Shown: piece by piece, positions 25,221 to 34,490 of the stretch
Position numbering within the stretch: the stretch's first letter is position 1
How the letters are laid out: every line of letters starts with the position of its first letter
Assembly: GCF_028550415.1 (NCBI RefSeq)
Contig: NZ_JAQQKX010000012.1
Location: 62,001 to 126,000 of the forward strand
Direction: 5' to 3'
Origin: Asticcacaulis aquaticus
Lineage (GTDB): Bacteria; Pseudomonadota; Alphaproteobacteria; Caulobacterales; Caulobacteraceae
DNA length: 64,000 bases
Translations under genes and position numbers: made by a program
Notes under the pieces: model-generated
What the model saw: the letters and a program-made list of their open reading frames with translations, nothing else
Databases searched by the model: none
Told to the model about the DNA's origin: nothing

Positions 25221-25951
25221 TCAGCATCGATCTGAGCGGAGAAATCGGCGATCTTGACCTGTCCGTGGCCTTCGAGGCGGGTGCGGGGCTTACGGCGATC
25301 ATGGGACCGTCGGGGTCGGGCAAGACGACATTGCTGCGCGCCATCGCCGGGTTGGAGCGTTTGAGCGGGCGGGTGCAGGTGGGAGACGCCGTGTGGCAGG
25401 AGGGCCAGAGTTTCGTACCGGTCCACAAACGCGCGGTCGGCTATGTGTTTCAGGAACCGTCGCTGTTCAGTCACCTGTCGGTCGAGGGCAATCTGGCCTT
25501 CGCGTTGAAACGAAATCTCAAGGGGGCGGACAGGGCGGCCATCATCGATCTGCTGCGCATCGGTGCGCTCCTGCCGCGCAATGTGGCGCGGCTGTCCGGT
25601 GGGGAGCGCCAGCGCGTGGCGATGGCGCGGGCGTTATTGTCTGGGCCGGAGTTACTTCTGATGGACGAGCCGCTGTCGAGCCTCGATCAGGCCGCACGGG
25701 CGGAGATATTGCCGCTGATCCGCGATGTGGCGGCGCGCGTGCCGGTACTGTACGTCAGTCACGATCCGCTTGAAGTCGCACGCCTGACCGAGCGCGTGAT
25801 CTATATGGAGAACGGACAGCTAAGCGGACGACCTGCGGTGACCCTGGACGGGTTGTCTCAGGCCGAGATCGAGGCGCTGGCAATGAAAGCGCTCGGTTAC
25901 GAAATCGCACGGCCTAGCGCGGCAAATAGCCGTCTCAGTTCAGATGGTTGA
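25217..25951 (+). CDS. modC: Molybdate ABC transporter ATPase ModC, short form without TOBE domain
   Basis: Cytoplasmic ATPase of 244 residues. Walker A is GPSGSGKTT, the Q-loop is FQEPSLFSH, the signature is LSGGERQR, Walker B is LLMDEP and the switch His is in VSHDP. Classical ModC is about 350 residues with a C-terminal molybdate-binding TOBE domain; this protein stops about 100 residues earlier. As the nearby ModE lacks that domain too, the locus has no molbindin domain at all. Confidence 0.93.
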   Translation: MISIDLSGEIGDLDLSVAFEAGAGLTAIMGPSGSGKTTLLRAIAGLERLSGRVQVGDAVWQEGQSFVPVHKRAVGYVFQEPSLFSHLSVEGNLAFALKRNLKGADRAAIIDLLRIGALLPRNVARLSGGERQRVAMARALLSGPELLLMDEPLSSLDQAARAEILPLIRDVAARVPVLYVSHDPLEVARLTERVIYMENGQLSGRPAVTLDGLSQAEIEALAMKALGYEIARPSAANSRLSSDG

Positions 25952-26420
25952 TCACCCTGAACGTCCAGCCTGGCAATTGAAGAGTGCCTTAGGTCGCAAT
26001 AAAGGAAGTTTACGTGCGGCGCAATGACATCCCGAGTTCGCGGTATAGCGTGATCGAACAGCGGTATTTAAGATGTCGGAAGCACGTGAAAAGATAGCCA
26101 TCGGCTGATTCCGTGCAGCCGCATAAAATCCACCCATAATAGAGTACATATATTTTACAATGAGGGATTGACTCCTCCTGTGGTAAAAAATAACCTCGTT
26201 TTGCGTCGAGGGGTGCACGACAACAATTTGTGCGCAGAGTTGTTGCTCCCAAGTCCTGTTAGGGATTAAAGACAAGAAATGCGCCACCGGCATAAAGCCG
26301 ACTAACGAAATCGGGAGAGTCAGATCGAGCGATCACGATCCGACCGGACCACGCAGCATCGACAGGAGGTCGCGGAGTTCGTGGACCGGATTCAATCGGC
26401 TTAACTACACATCGCACCTT
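25952..26420. other. Intergenic stretch, no gene recognised
   Basis: About 470 bases between modC and the convergent sirB-like gene. Two short leftward frames exist (25952-26293 and 26010-26252), but neither has a family-like sequence or a good ribosome site. The segment is more AT-rich than the flanking genes. I see no clear terminator, repeat or RNA gene. Confidence 0.5.
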
Positions 26421-26816
26421 CTAAAACCAGACACTTATCCATCCGAGGGGGTGATGGGTGAGGGCGGTTCCGATGATATTCAGGTAAACGAGGACCGAGG
26501 CCACAAAGGTGGCGATCCTGACTTTAAAAGGGAGCTTCTCTCTCATTGTTGCTATCCCCAGACCGATATACAGGACCACCTGAAAAATCTTTGTCGTAAG
26601 CCATTGGTTCGAGAAGACCTCTTTTGGCAGGATAAAGACGAGGGTAATTGCCGCGGCAAGAAGGAGGGAATCGATGAGGTAGGATGCCATTCGAAAAGCG
26701 CGCTGTCGGGGCCAATGAGCCCCTCGGAACATAGCGACCGACCGAACGAAATAATAAAGTCCGCTGAGCACGGCCGCGCAGATATGCAAGGTTAAGACGT
26801 AAGGGTAGAGGACCAT
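26421..26816 (-). CDS. SirB-family integral membrane protein
   Basis: 131-residue membrane protein with four predicted membrane segments, fitting the SirB family: VLTLHICAAVLSGLYYFVRS at the N-terminus, YLIDSLLLAAAITLVFIL and KIFQVVLYIGLGIATMR. The family has no settled biochemical role. The start is taken at 26816; the longer frame to 27002 is only shadow of the ArsR gene. It lies 31 bases downstream of the ArsR-type regulator and is probably co-transcribed with it. Confidence 0.75.
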   Translation of the reverse strand: MVLYPYVLTLHICAAVLSGLYYFVRSVAMFRGAHWPRQRAFRMASYLIDSLLLAAAITLVFILPKEVFSNQWLTTKIFQVVLYIGLGIATMREKLPFKVRIATFVASVLVYLNIIGTALTHHPLGWISVWF

Positions 26817-26847
26817 GCGGGCAAACCTCGGTAAACTCTCGCTATCC

Positions 26848-27153
26848 CTACTTGTATATTTCGCAGAGCGTATCGACAATCCGCTTCGCCGCCGGATCAC
26901 TGATCGAATAGTGGATCGTCTGTCCCTCACGGCGCGTTTCGACCAGCTCTTCAGCGCGCATCTTGGCCAAATGCTGCGAGGTAGCTGGAACGCTCTGTCC
27001 AAGGTAATCAGCCAGTTTAGACACGCTGGCTTCCCCCTCGAACAGCTTGCACAGGATCATCAGCCGCTGCTCGCTGGCAAGCAGCTTAAGAAGCCGCGTG
27101 GCCTTGCAGACATTGGGTGTGAGGGACTTCAGCTCTCCAGCAGTTACGGTCAT
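26848..27153 (-). CDS. ArsR-family regulator resembling BigR/SqrR persulfide sensors
   Basis: 101-residue winged-helix repressor. RLLKLLASEQRLMILCKLFEGE, SVSKLADYLGQSVPATSQHL and LVETRREGQTIHYSI match the BigR/YgaV/SqrR branch. Two cysteines, C35 (MILC) and C97 (DTLC), lie where BigR/SqrR carry the pair that forms a polysulfide link. This suggests sensing of reactive sulfur or sulfide, though no sulfur-oxidation gene is nearby. The ATG at 27153 has AAGAAGG ahead of it and overlaps the end of the truncated RND gene. Confidence 0.75.
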   Translation of the reverse strand: MTVTAGELKSLTPNVCKATRLLKLLASEQRLMILCKLFEGEASVSKLADYLGQSVPATSQHLAKMRAEELVETRREGQTIHYSISDPAAKRIVDTLCEIYK

Positions 27154-28455
27154 CGGAGCCTTCTTCCCACGACTTTTCCTTGAACACAATATAGATAGCC
27201 GGAATGACGAGAACGGTCAGCAGGGTCGACGAGAGCAGGCCAAACAGCAGCGAGATGGCCAGCCCCTGAAAGATTGGATCGAACAGAATCACCGCCGCCC
27301 CGATCATGGCCGCCAGAGCGGTCAGCAGGATCGGTTTGAAACGGGTCGCGCCAGCCTCAAGCAGAATGTCGCGCAACGGACGGCGGTTGCCCGCGGCGTC
27401 GAACTCGGAATGGCGGATGAAATCGACCAGCAGGATCGAGTTGCGAACAATGATCCCCGCCAAAGCGATAAAACCGATCATGGAGGTGGCCGAAAACGGC
27501 GCGCTGAACAGGATGTGGCCGAAGACAATGCCGATCAGGGTCAAAGGCACGGGCGTCAGTATCACCAGCGGCAAGCGGAAGTTTTTGAACTGGGCCACCA
27601 CAAGGATATAGATGCCGAGCAATGCCACGCCAAAGGCCGCGCCCATATCGCGAAAGGTCACCCAGGTGATCTCCCATTCCCCATCCCAAAGGACCGTCGG
27701 CACGGTTTCGTCGGCGGGCTGCCCGTTGAGGCGGATGACAGGCTTCGGCAAACTGCCCCAGTCGGCTTTGTTGATGGCGTCATTGACGGCGCCGATGCCA
27801 TAGATGGGGGCCTCGTAACGGCCCGCCAGCTCGGCCATCACCATTTCGGCGTCACGGCCATCGCGGCGAAACAGGGCGGTCGAGCCCTTTGTCACCTCGA
27901 AATCAGCCACTTCATCGAGCGTGATGAGGCGTCCTGCCGAGGATGCCACCGGCATCGCCTTGAGGGTGTCGCTGAGATAGCGTGCGTTCTGCGGCAGGCG
28001 CAGCGCGATTTCCAGCGGCTCACGCCCTTCACCCGTCCGGGTCGCCTGCTGTGCGTAGCCCAGCACCCGGCCGTTCATCAGCATACTGACTGAACCGTAA
28101 AGCTCGCTTTCCGACACGCGCAGGGTTTCCAGACGCGGCCGGTCGGGCACGACGCTGAGCGACGGGCGCGGCTGGCCATAGCTGTCGTCAATATCGACGA
28201 TATAACCGACACTGTGGAAAATGCCCTTGGCCTTCTCGGCCACCGCACGGCGCGTGGCGGTGTCGGGACCGTAGATTTCCGCCAGAAGAGTAGCCATGAC
28301 CGGCGGCCCCGGCGGGGCTTCGACAACCTTTATAACGCCTCCCTGCGGCAGTTTCACGGCCTTGAGCCGTTCACGCAGGTCCAGGGCGATATGGTGGCTG
28401 TTGCGCTTGCGATGGTGCTTGGCGGCCAGAATAACGTTGAGGTCACCCTGCTCAG
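27086..28455 (-). pseudogene. RND efflux permease, C-terminal fragment
   Basis: C-terminal roughly 450 residues of an RND-superfamily pump (normally about 1050). Visible parts are the periplasmic region (EAPPGPPVMATLLAEIYGPD) and the last membrane block (GFIALAGIIVRNSILLVDFI, GATRFKPILLTALAAMIGAA). The apparent GTG start at 28357 is not real: the frame continues upstream (GDLNVILAAKHHRKRNSHHI) to about 28455, where sequence switches abruptly to an istB fragment on the other strand. It has lost its N-terminal half. The C-terminus runs into the ArsR gene. Confidence 0.88.
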
Positions 28456-28725
28456 GTCGTTTGCATCGATGAACTGGGCTTTGTGCCTCTGTCGAAGACC
28501 GGGGCTGAGTTACTGTTCGAACTGATCTCGCAGCGCTACGAGCGCGGATCGACCCTCATCACAAGCAATCTGCCCTTCGATGAATGGACCGAAACCTTCG
28601 GATCCGAGCGCCTCACTGGTGCCTTGCTGGACAGCATGACCCACCGCGTCAGCATCCTTGAGATGAATGGCGACAGCTATCGTCTGGCCCATAGCCGCGC
28701 CCGCAAGGCCAGTCCTACTCCCTAA
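28456..28725 (+). pseudogene. istB: IS21-family IstB ATPase, C-terminal fragment
   Basis: In-frame sequence VVCIDELGFVPLSKTGAELL, then FELISQRYERGSTLITSNL, FDEWTETFGSERLTGALLDS and EMNGDSYRLAHSRARK is the Walker B and C-terminal part of IstB, the transposition helper ATPase. The N-terminal half and the istA transposase are missing. The 5' side is fused directly to the truncated RND gene, so a deletion removed both the left part of the element and the front of the RND gene. Confidence 0.88.
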
Positions 28726-28808
28726 TCACCCCCAAAAACAGGCCGCCCGCGTATGGGAGCACCTTACGGGCTACGCCCTCCAGGCGCTTCCATACGCGCG
28801 CCTCAACT

Positions 28809-28857
28809 GGCCTGATTTTGCGCCGCCCCGTGGCCGGATTTTGCTCCGCCCTTGACA
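28809..28857. repeat. IS21-type multi-repeat right end
   Basis: Two 20-base direct repeats, 28809-28828 and 28832-28851, differ at two positions and share the core ATTTTGC-CCGCCC. The end runs into TTGACA at 28852-28857. Multiple terminal repeats ending in TGACA are usual for IS21 elements. This marks the boundary between the element and the receiver-domain gene. Confidence 0.65.
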
Positions 28858-28885
28858 CAACGATGACCCCTCTGTCACCGAGGCC

Positions 28886-29371
28886 GTGGCCGGGGCACCG
28901 AGAATCTTACTGGTCGAGGATCTTCCGGCGAATGTACTTATCGCCCAGCATTTTCTCGAAGAATTCGGCTTTGCCCACGATCTTGCTACCAATGGCCAAC
29001 AGGCACTTGATCGCATTCTGGCAGGCGAGGAATTCGACGCCATTCTCATGGACGTCCAAATGCCAGTGATGGACGGACGTGAAGCAACACGACGAATTCG
29101 AGCCTTCGAACGGGAAACCGGAGGCACCGCCAACCAGATTATCGCGATCACCGCGCACGCGATGGCGAAAGATCGCGAAGAATGTTTTGAGGCAGGAATG
29201 GACGATTACATCACCAAACCGTTCGACGGCAGAGTACTGGAGCAGAAGCTGGTACGTGCCATTGCTATCCGAAGAAAGTCGGAAAACCGGTTCCTGGGCG
29301 ATGTATCAGTTTCAGATATCCACACTCAGCAGGCTCCAACCTCCGATAGTGCGGTGGGAAGCACGAATTAG
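28886..29371 (+). CDS. Stand-alone receiver domain, possibly the tail of a disrupted hybrid kinase
   Basis: 161-residue CheY-like receiver. The acidic pocket is in ILLVEDLPAN, the phospho-acceptor Asp in ILMDVQMPVMDG, the Thr/Ser in IAITAHAM and the Lys in YITKPF. No output domain follows; the last 35 residues are low-complexity. Such sequence is usual at the C-terminus of hybrid histidine kinases, and the frame stays open upstream (28862 on) to the IS21 end at 28857. The IS probably cut off the kinase part. Whether the short product is made from the GTG at 28886 is uncertain. Confidence 0.75.
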   Translation: MAGAPRILLVEDLPANVLIAQHFLEEFGFAHDLATNGQQALDRILAGEEFDAILMDVQMPVMDGREATRRIRAFERETGGTANQIIAITAHAMAKDREECFEAGMDDYITKPFDGRVLEQKLVRAIAIRRKSENRFLGDVSVSDIHTQQAPTSDSAVGSTN

Positions 29372-29456
29372 CGCCACCCTACTCGCGTCCCAACGGGGCA
29401 TATATCTGGCGAAGCCTGGCTTTGGCGGGCACTGAAGACGCCCCTTGGCGCTCGGC

Positions 29457-30266
29457 CTATTGTGCCACCTCCAGCGTCAAACTGGAAAGCCAGGTGCGCG
29501 GATCTTCAGGGTTTCCCTTTTCCCAATTGCGCAGGATTTCGATCACGTAGACGCCAGGCTCTGCGAAGTTGATTTGCGCGGTGCCATCACTTGCTGTCTT
29601 GCCAGACATATTGAAAGTTCGCGCGGCGTAGGCGTCATTGGCGCGAAATGCCTGCCATTCGGTGTCTGCCAAAGGTTTGCCATCGAAGGCGAGGCGAAAC
29701 TGGAAAATGCCGCCGGCGAATAACTGGTTGGGATGGGTGAGAGGCACAATTTCCAGCCCCTTTCCGTCCGGGGGTGGCGCCATAGTAGAAGGTTTTTTAT
29801 AGGAGATGTAGGTCTCCGCACGAACCATAGTCTTAACGGGGACTATTCGGCTCGTGGGCGACAGTTTCGACTGGTCTACGAACGGCTCTGGCACAACGCC
29901 ATTCACAGGCATTTTGACAGGCCTCCACTTGCCATCAATTCGCGCAAGATTGAGCGTGCGAACATCACGGTTTCCAGTTGAAATCCGATAGGTGCCTTCG
30001 GCCGACAACTTCGCTTCGAACAAGCCGACCTCGGTAAAGCTGACGCCTTTGCCTGCAGTGACCTTTCCATCGGCGTCCGTAACCTCGTAGTCGTCACCTT
30101 TGATCGGAAACTCCGGCACGAAGAAGGTATTGTTGGTTAGTCCGTTATGAACGGTGACTACGCCTTCAGTCGGTGCGAAATTAAAGGGCACCAGGTAGGG
30201 CGTGTGTGCGACCGCCGGCGTCGTAAGCATCATTGTGGCGACAGTAACAGCAAGTATCCGTTTCAT
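29457..30266 (-). CDS. DUF4198 periplasmic protein
   Basis: 269-residue exported protein with a signal peptide ending at AVAHTPYL. The beta-rich body begins HTPYLVPFNFAPTEGVVTVH and ends with EPGVYVIEILRNWEKG. DUF4198 proteins are often encoded with TonB receptors and are thought to handle metals or metal complexes in the periplasm. The ATG at 30266 has AAAGGAATGCCT just ahead. Last gene of the siderophore operon, 14 bases after the IroE-like gene. Confidence 0.82.
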   Translation of the reverse strand: MKRILAVTVATMMLTTPAVAHTPYLVPFNFAPTEGVVTVHNGLTNNTFFVPEFPIKGDDYEVTDADGKVTAGKGVSFTEVGLFEAKLSAEGTYRISTGNRDVRTLNLARIDGKWRPVKMPVNGVVPEPFVDQSKLSPTSRIVPVKTMVRAETYISYKKPSTMAPPPDGKGLEIVPLTHPNQLFAGGIFQFRLAFDGKPLADTEWQAFRANDAYAARTFNMSGKTASDGTAQINFAEPGVYVIEILRNWEKGNPEDPRTWLSSLTLEVAQ

Positions 30267-30280
30267 AGGCATTCCTTTCA

Positions 30281-31156
30281 TTATAAGGACCGGCTGGCAA
30301 AGGGGAGCGCTGCCTCCAAAGAGGCTTTGAACATCGCGCCGTGACCCAATCCCGGCAGGACCAGGGTTTGCACCTTGTGCAACGTCGACAGTCGGGCCGC
30401 CGTCGCTCTTATCTCTGCCACGGTTTGGTCGGGTGAGGGCAATTGGCGCCCGGGGATCTCGCGTTTGTGGCTCTCGGCATCTCCCGTCATAAGGAGAACC
30501 GGGCGGGCATCAGAATGCAGGGGCGGTGCCGCAAAGGCGCTGCCCTCGTACCACCACAGGGAAGGGCTTGCGGCCACATAGGCGGTAAAAAGTGATGGAT
30601 GACGGTAGAGAGTATGCAAGACGAACAGGCCACCGTACGAATGCCCCCAAAGTCCACGACGCGTTTCATCGAGCGCAATGTCGGCACTCAATGTCCTCCA
30701 CACTTCTTTTTGAAGCAGAGCCAGAAATACATCTGCACCACCTGCCCGCCATTCGCGCTTGACCTCGTCGACTGTGCCTTCGCCATTGACCGCGGGCGTG
30801 TAGTCGTAATTTCGTGATCTGAGATCGAAGCGCACTTCGGCGTCGTAGCCTAGCGCGACCAACGCCAGATCGGGCTCTTTTTCGACCTGTGCCGCCGTCA
30901 GCGCCATGAACGCAGCATTGCCATCACACAGCCACAGGGACGGGTATCCGCCGTTTGGCGGCAGCCGATTGGGAATGGCGACTTCGACCCTGTATTTGCG
31001 CTCACCGTCTACTGAGACGAATCTATAGGTCGCAAATCGATGAGTCCCGACGCCGAGCGAAGACACCAACGGGCCGACTTCCGAGGCAGGCTGGGCGCCA
31101 GCGCCGGTCGCCAGAGCCAATCCGCCAAGCACGGCGAAACGACGGGACATACTCAT
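30281..31156 (-). CDS. Exported alpha/beta-hydrolase, IroE/BesA-like siderophore esterase
   Basis: Roughly 290-residue serine hydrolase with an N-terminal export signal (RRFAVLGGLALATGAGAQPA). The nucleophile elbow is GLWGHSYGGLFVLHTLYRHP, with YVAASPSLWWYE following and a C-terminal His in LPGLGHGAM, as in the esterase-D/IroE family that hydrolyses catecholate triesters. The start is probably at 31156 or 31150; upstream residues come from the overlapping gene. Confidence 0.78.
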   Translation of the reverse strand: MSMSRRFAVLGGLALATGAGAQPASEVGPLVSSLGVGTHRFATYRFVSVDGERKYRVEVAIPNRLPPNGGYPSLWLCDGNAAFMALTAAQVEKEPDLALVALGYDAEVRFDLRSRNYDYTPAVNGEGTVDEVKREWRAGGADVFLALLQKEVWRTLSADIALDETRRGLWGHSYGGLFVLHTLYRHPSLFTAYVAASPSLWWYEGSAFAAPPLHSDARPVLLMTGDAESHKREIPGRQLPSPDQTVAEIRATAARLSTLHKVQTLVLPGLGHGAMFKASLEAALPFASRSL

Positions 31157-32436
31157 TGGCGGTCTCCAAACAGAATGATCAAACCATCGGAAAGTGTTCC
31201 ACGCCACGCGGCGTCGTCATGCCCCCCAGCGAACGGATGAAAGCTTGCGTCGTAACCCTTTGCCTTCATTGCCTTGTAGAGGGCTTCCGTAGTCTGAAAA
31301 ATGCTCCCGGAATTATCTTCTCCCGCAGGACGCTGTTCCAGCACCCCGGCGTCGAGATAAAAGCGGGCCGGGGAAGGCGGGCTTTCTCGGACACGGCGGA
31401 TGACGAGGAGATCGTCGGGCGCCTTGCCTTCTTTACCCGCCGGGTCCCACCAGAAAGATCCGGACTGACTGAGCGCATTTCCGAATACATCCGGGTAGGT
31501 GAGAACGGTACAGACAGCCATCAAGCCGCCATAGCTGGAACCTGCTATGGCGATGTCCTTCGCATCTTCAGATATTTTCACACGTTCACGGACCCAGGGC
31601 ATCAGTCCCTTGACCATAGCTTCTGAGAAAGCGGGATTGCAGGCGAGATCTTCGGAACGCGATTGTCGGGTCGGATTTCGAATAAGGATCGCGCTGATTG
31701 GCGCAATGGCGCCATCAGCGATCATGTTGTCCAGAATGGTCGGTGTGGGAATGTCTTTGAGGTACCGTTCGGCATCAAACAAGACGACGAGCGGTGTGGC
31801 CTCATTTTTCGCGACGCCCGCGGGGCGATAGAAGGTAATTTCGTAGGTCCGGCCGTTAAGAGGGTTGTCAATGCTCTCAGACCAAACCCGCCCCTTCTGC
31901 ACGCCTGGCCGACTCTCCACGAAAGGCTGGTCGGGCGTGCCCTTCAGTTCCAGCAATGACATTTGCCCAAAACGCTTGGGATTACGCGGATCAAACTGCA
32001 GCGCCGCCATTAGACTGGCGCGATAGGCTTCGCGATCTCCGGGAGCGCCACGAGCGAGGTCCGGGGCGATCTGATAGGACAATCGCGTTCGGGGAGGCAG
32101 CATGACCGTCTTGAACCATACGTCGCTGCCATCAATTCTTTGCAGATGGTTTTCCCGACGGTCTGGCGTCCAGACCGGCCAACTTAGTTCGACTTCTCTC
32201 AAATCGTCTCCACGCCAAAGAAAAGTCACCTTCACCGGGTCGTCAGGTGTTTTCCCATACTCAACCAGAGGAGTGCCGCCATTCGCTGCGACCCTTTCCC
32301 AAAATCCAGGGGTAACAACCTGAATATCCTGTAAGGTAATTGGGGGAGAGGATCGTCCCTGCTCCTCACCCAACGCTGAATTGGCCGCCAGCGCGAAGCC
32401 GGCGACCAAAAGAACTCGAAGGGCGCGTAGACGCAT
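31153..32436 (-). CDS. Enterochelin-esterase (Fes)-like exported hydrolase
   Basis: 427-residue protein with a signal peptide (VLLVAGFALAANSALG). The N-terminal Fes-type region (VKVTFLWRGDDLREVELSW, then WFKTVMLPPRTRLSYQI) is followed by a hydrolase domain with nucleophile elbow IAIAGSSYGGLMAV, SQSGSFWWDP and the catalytic His in HPFAGGHDDAAW. E. coli Fes is cytoplasmic; this form carries an export signal, implying siderophore opening in the periplasm. Start overlaps the receptor stop as TGATG. Confidence 0.85.
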   Translation of the reverse strand: MRLRALRVLLVAGFALAANSALGEEQGRSSPPITLQDIQVVTPGFWERVAANGGTPLVEYGKTPDDPVKVTFLWRGDDLREVELSWPVWTPDRRENHLQRIDGSDVWFKTVMLPPRTRLSYQIAPDLARGAPGDREAYRASLMAALQFDPRNPKRFGQMSLLELKGTPDQPFVESRPGVQKGRVWSESIDNPLNGRTYEITFYRPAGVAKNEATPLVVLFDAERYLKDIPTPTILDNMIADGAIAPISAILIRNPTRQSRSEDLACNPAFSEAMVKGLMPWVRERVKISEDAKDIAIAGSSYGGLMAVCTVLTYPDVFGNALSQSGSFWWDPAGKEGKAPDDLLVIRRVRESPPSPARFYLDAGVLEQRPAGEDNSGSIFQTTEALYKAMKAKGYDASFHPFAGGHDDAAWRGTLSDGLIILFGDRQ

Positions 32437-34451
32437 CAGAACCGCTTTGTCACAGCGAAGAAGACGCGGCGGCCATCCTCGTTGTACTCGGTCGTGTTCT
32501 CGCGTACGATTTGCTTGTCGGCTACGTTGAGGACGCCGGCACGCAAGGTGATGGCATCGCTGAGATCGTAGGATCCGCCAATGTCCCAGGTCGCATAGCC
32601 CTTCATGATCACATCGTAAGCCGGGTTTGTATAAGCCGCCAGATATTGCTCACCGACATAATTTACGGCGGCGTATAACTTCCAGCCATTTGCCGGGCGC
32701 CAATACAGGGTCGCATTTGCGCTGTGCTCAGGTTGATAGATCATCGCAATAGGCGAGGCATTGCTCAGGTTCTTGGAGTCGAGATAGGTGTAGTTGGCGG
32801 AAAGCTCGACTGATTCGCTAAAATCGACTGAGAGATGGGTTTCAACGCCTTTGCTCTTCACTTTTGCGATGTTCTGGTAGCGGAATATCGGACGGCCATC
32901 CGGCAGGAATCCGACGAAATTGGGATAGGTGGGCGCCAGGACAACGTCGCGTGTGCGGCTGGTGATGTCGATCATATTCTTCAGATCCGTCTCGAAGAAC
33001 GTGACACCGCCTGTAATTGCCTTTCCACGATAGCTGATACCAATTTCCTTGGAAGACGCCGTTTCTGGCTCCAATTCGGTTGAGCCGATAATAAAACAGC
33101 CCGTGGTCGCGCTACCGCACGAAACAGAACCCCAGTTTGGGCTATTCTGGAGCAAGGTGGGCGCACGGAAAGCTTCGGACACTCCCGTTTTCAATGTCCA
33201 TTGCGGGGTGATATGCCACACGAGATAAGCACGTGGGCTATGGTGACCGCCGAAATTCTCGTGATCGTCGTAGCGGTCGCCCAGAGTAATTCTAAAATCG
33301 TCCGTCAGACGAATTTCGCCTTCGAAAAACACAGCCGTCTGGGTAACTTCCGCTTCAGGGTTCTTGCCATAGGTGGGCGTCCCGGGAAGACCTTTCAGGT
33401 TAGCCGGATCCGTCAGGGCTTGTTTGCGCCATTCTGCGCCGAGCGTCACACTGTAACGCTGGGCGAACTGGCGCGTAATCCGGCCTTCCAATTGCTGGTT
33501 TTCGGCTTCGTTTGGATTGACCTGGCCAGTGACGTTGCCGATTTCGTTCTTGATGGTGTCCCCCGACAGCCGCAAAAGTGTCTCACCGAAACCGAAAGTT
33601 CCCTTATGCGTAACCGCATAGTTTTTGCGCTCCATAGGGAAATTGTCGTGGTTTAAGCGGTTATAGCCCAGATTGAAGTCGATGGTTTGTGCGGCATCCG
33701 GGGTCCAGACGAGCGTACCGTCGAGATATTGCTCGCGCTTGTCGGCGAAGCCGGGGACCGTGGCCACGGGATTCACCTGCCCCTTGTCGCGCTCACGGCG
33801 ATTGTACCCGCCGTAGACCTTGAGCCCGAGCTGGTTCTGAACCAGCGGGCCAGCAGCGAAAAATCCGACCTTATAGGCATCGCCGGCGTCCTGATTTTCC
33901 TGAAGTATGTAGTCGGCACTGACAGAGCCCGACCATTCATCCCCTACCGGTTTAGTGATGATGTTGACCACGCCCCCGATCGCGTCCGAGCCGTAAAGAG
34001 ACGACATTGGACCGCGGACGACTTCGACGCGCTGGATGGCTTCGACCGGCACCCAGCCGGCGTCGAAGTCATTGCCGCGGAACATGGCATTCGTCGAGGA
34101 GACGCGTTTTCCATCAATCATGAACAAGGTGTAGGCGCTGCCCAGGCCGCGTAACTGGATGGTCCGCTGATTACCGGCGCGGTTCATCGTTACACCTTCG
34201 GTGCGATTCAGGATCTCGGTCAGATCGCGGACAGGGCGTTCGTGAAGCTGTTCCTGGGTGACGACCGAAACGCTGGCGGGAGCATCAACCAGTTTGAGCT
34301 TGGTCGATGAGGCCGTGATGACGACTTCTGTCGTTGGCTCTGCAGTCGGCGAAACGTCCGCTTCGGCGGCAAATGCGGCACCGCTTGCCCAGACTATCGC
34401 GAGAGCTGAGGCCGCTGCGGCCAAACCGGTTTTTCGAATATGATGTGCCAT
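32436..34451 (-). CDS. TonB-dependent siderophore receptor (FepA/IroN-like)
   Basis: 671-residue outer-membrane receptor. A signal peptide (ending GAAFAAEA) is followed by a TonB-box-like TEVVITAS, a plug domain (APASVSVVTQEQLHERPVRD, GSAYTLFMIDGKRV, RVEVVRGPMSSLYGSDAIGG) and a barrel ending in FAVTKRF. Two esterases of the Fes/IroE type downstream point to a catecholate ferric siderophore. A Fur-like site lies upstream. Confidence 0.93.
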   Translation of the reverse strand: MAHHIRKTGLAAAASALAIVWASGAAFAAEADVSPTAEPTTEVVITASSTKLKLVDAPASVSVVTQEQLHERPVRDLTEILNRTEGVTMNRAGNQRTIQLRGLGSAYTLFMIDGKRVSSTNAMFRGNDFDAGWVPVEAIQRVEVVRGPMSSLYGSDAIGGVVNIITKPVGDEWSGSVSADYILQENQDAGDAYKVGFFAAGPLVQNQLGLKVYGGYNRRERDKGQVNPVATVPGFADKREQYLDGTLVWTPDAAQTIDFNLGYNRLNHDNFPMERKNYAVTHKGTFGFGETLLRLSGDTIKNEIGNVTGQVNPNEAENQQLEGRITRQFAQRYSVTLGAEWRKQALTDPANLKGLPGTPTYGKNPEAEVTQTAVFFEGEIRLTDDFRITLGDRYDDHENFGGHHSPRAYLVWHITPQWTLKTGVSEAFRAPTLLQNSPNWGSVSCGSATTGCFIIGSTELEPETASSKEIGISYRGKAITGGVTFFETDLKNMIDITSRTRDVVLAPTYPNFVGFLPDGRPIFRYQNIAKVKSKGVETHLSVDFSESVELSANYTYLDSKNLSNASPIAMIYQPEHSANATLYWRPANGWKLYAAVNYVGEQYLAAYTNPAYDVIMKGYATWDIGGSYDLSDAITLRAGVLNVADKQIVRENTTEYNEDGRRVFFAVTKRF

Positions 34452-34490
34452 GGGCTATCCCCTAATCAATACGCGATTTCTGCTAGTGCA

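Noticed and set aside
27047-28093. 348-residue rightward open frame
   Set aside because: Antisense to the RND fragment and the ArsR gene; composition is low-complexity His/Arg/Gln typical of a shadow frame.
28809-28851. Two 20-base direct repeats as a CRISPR-like array
   Set aside because: Only two copies, 3 bases apart, next to an istB fragment; they are IS21 terminal repeats.
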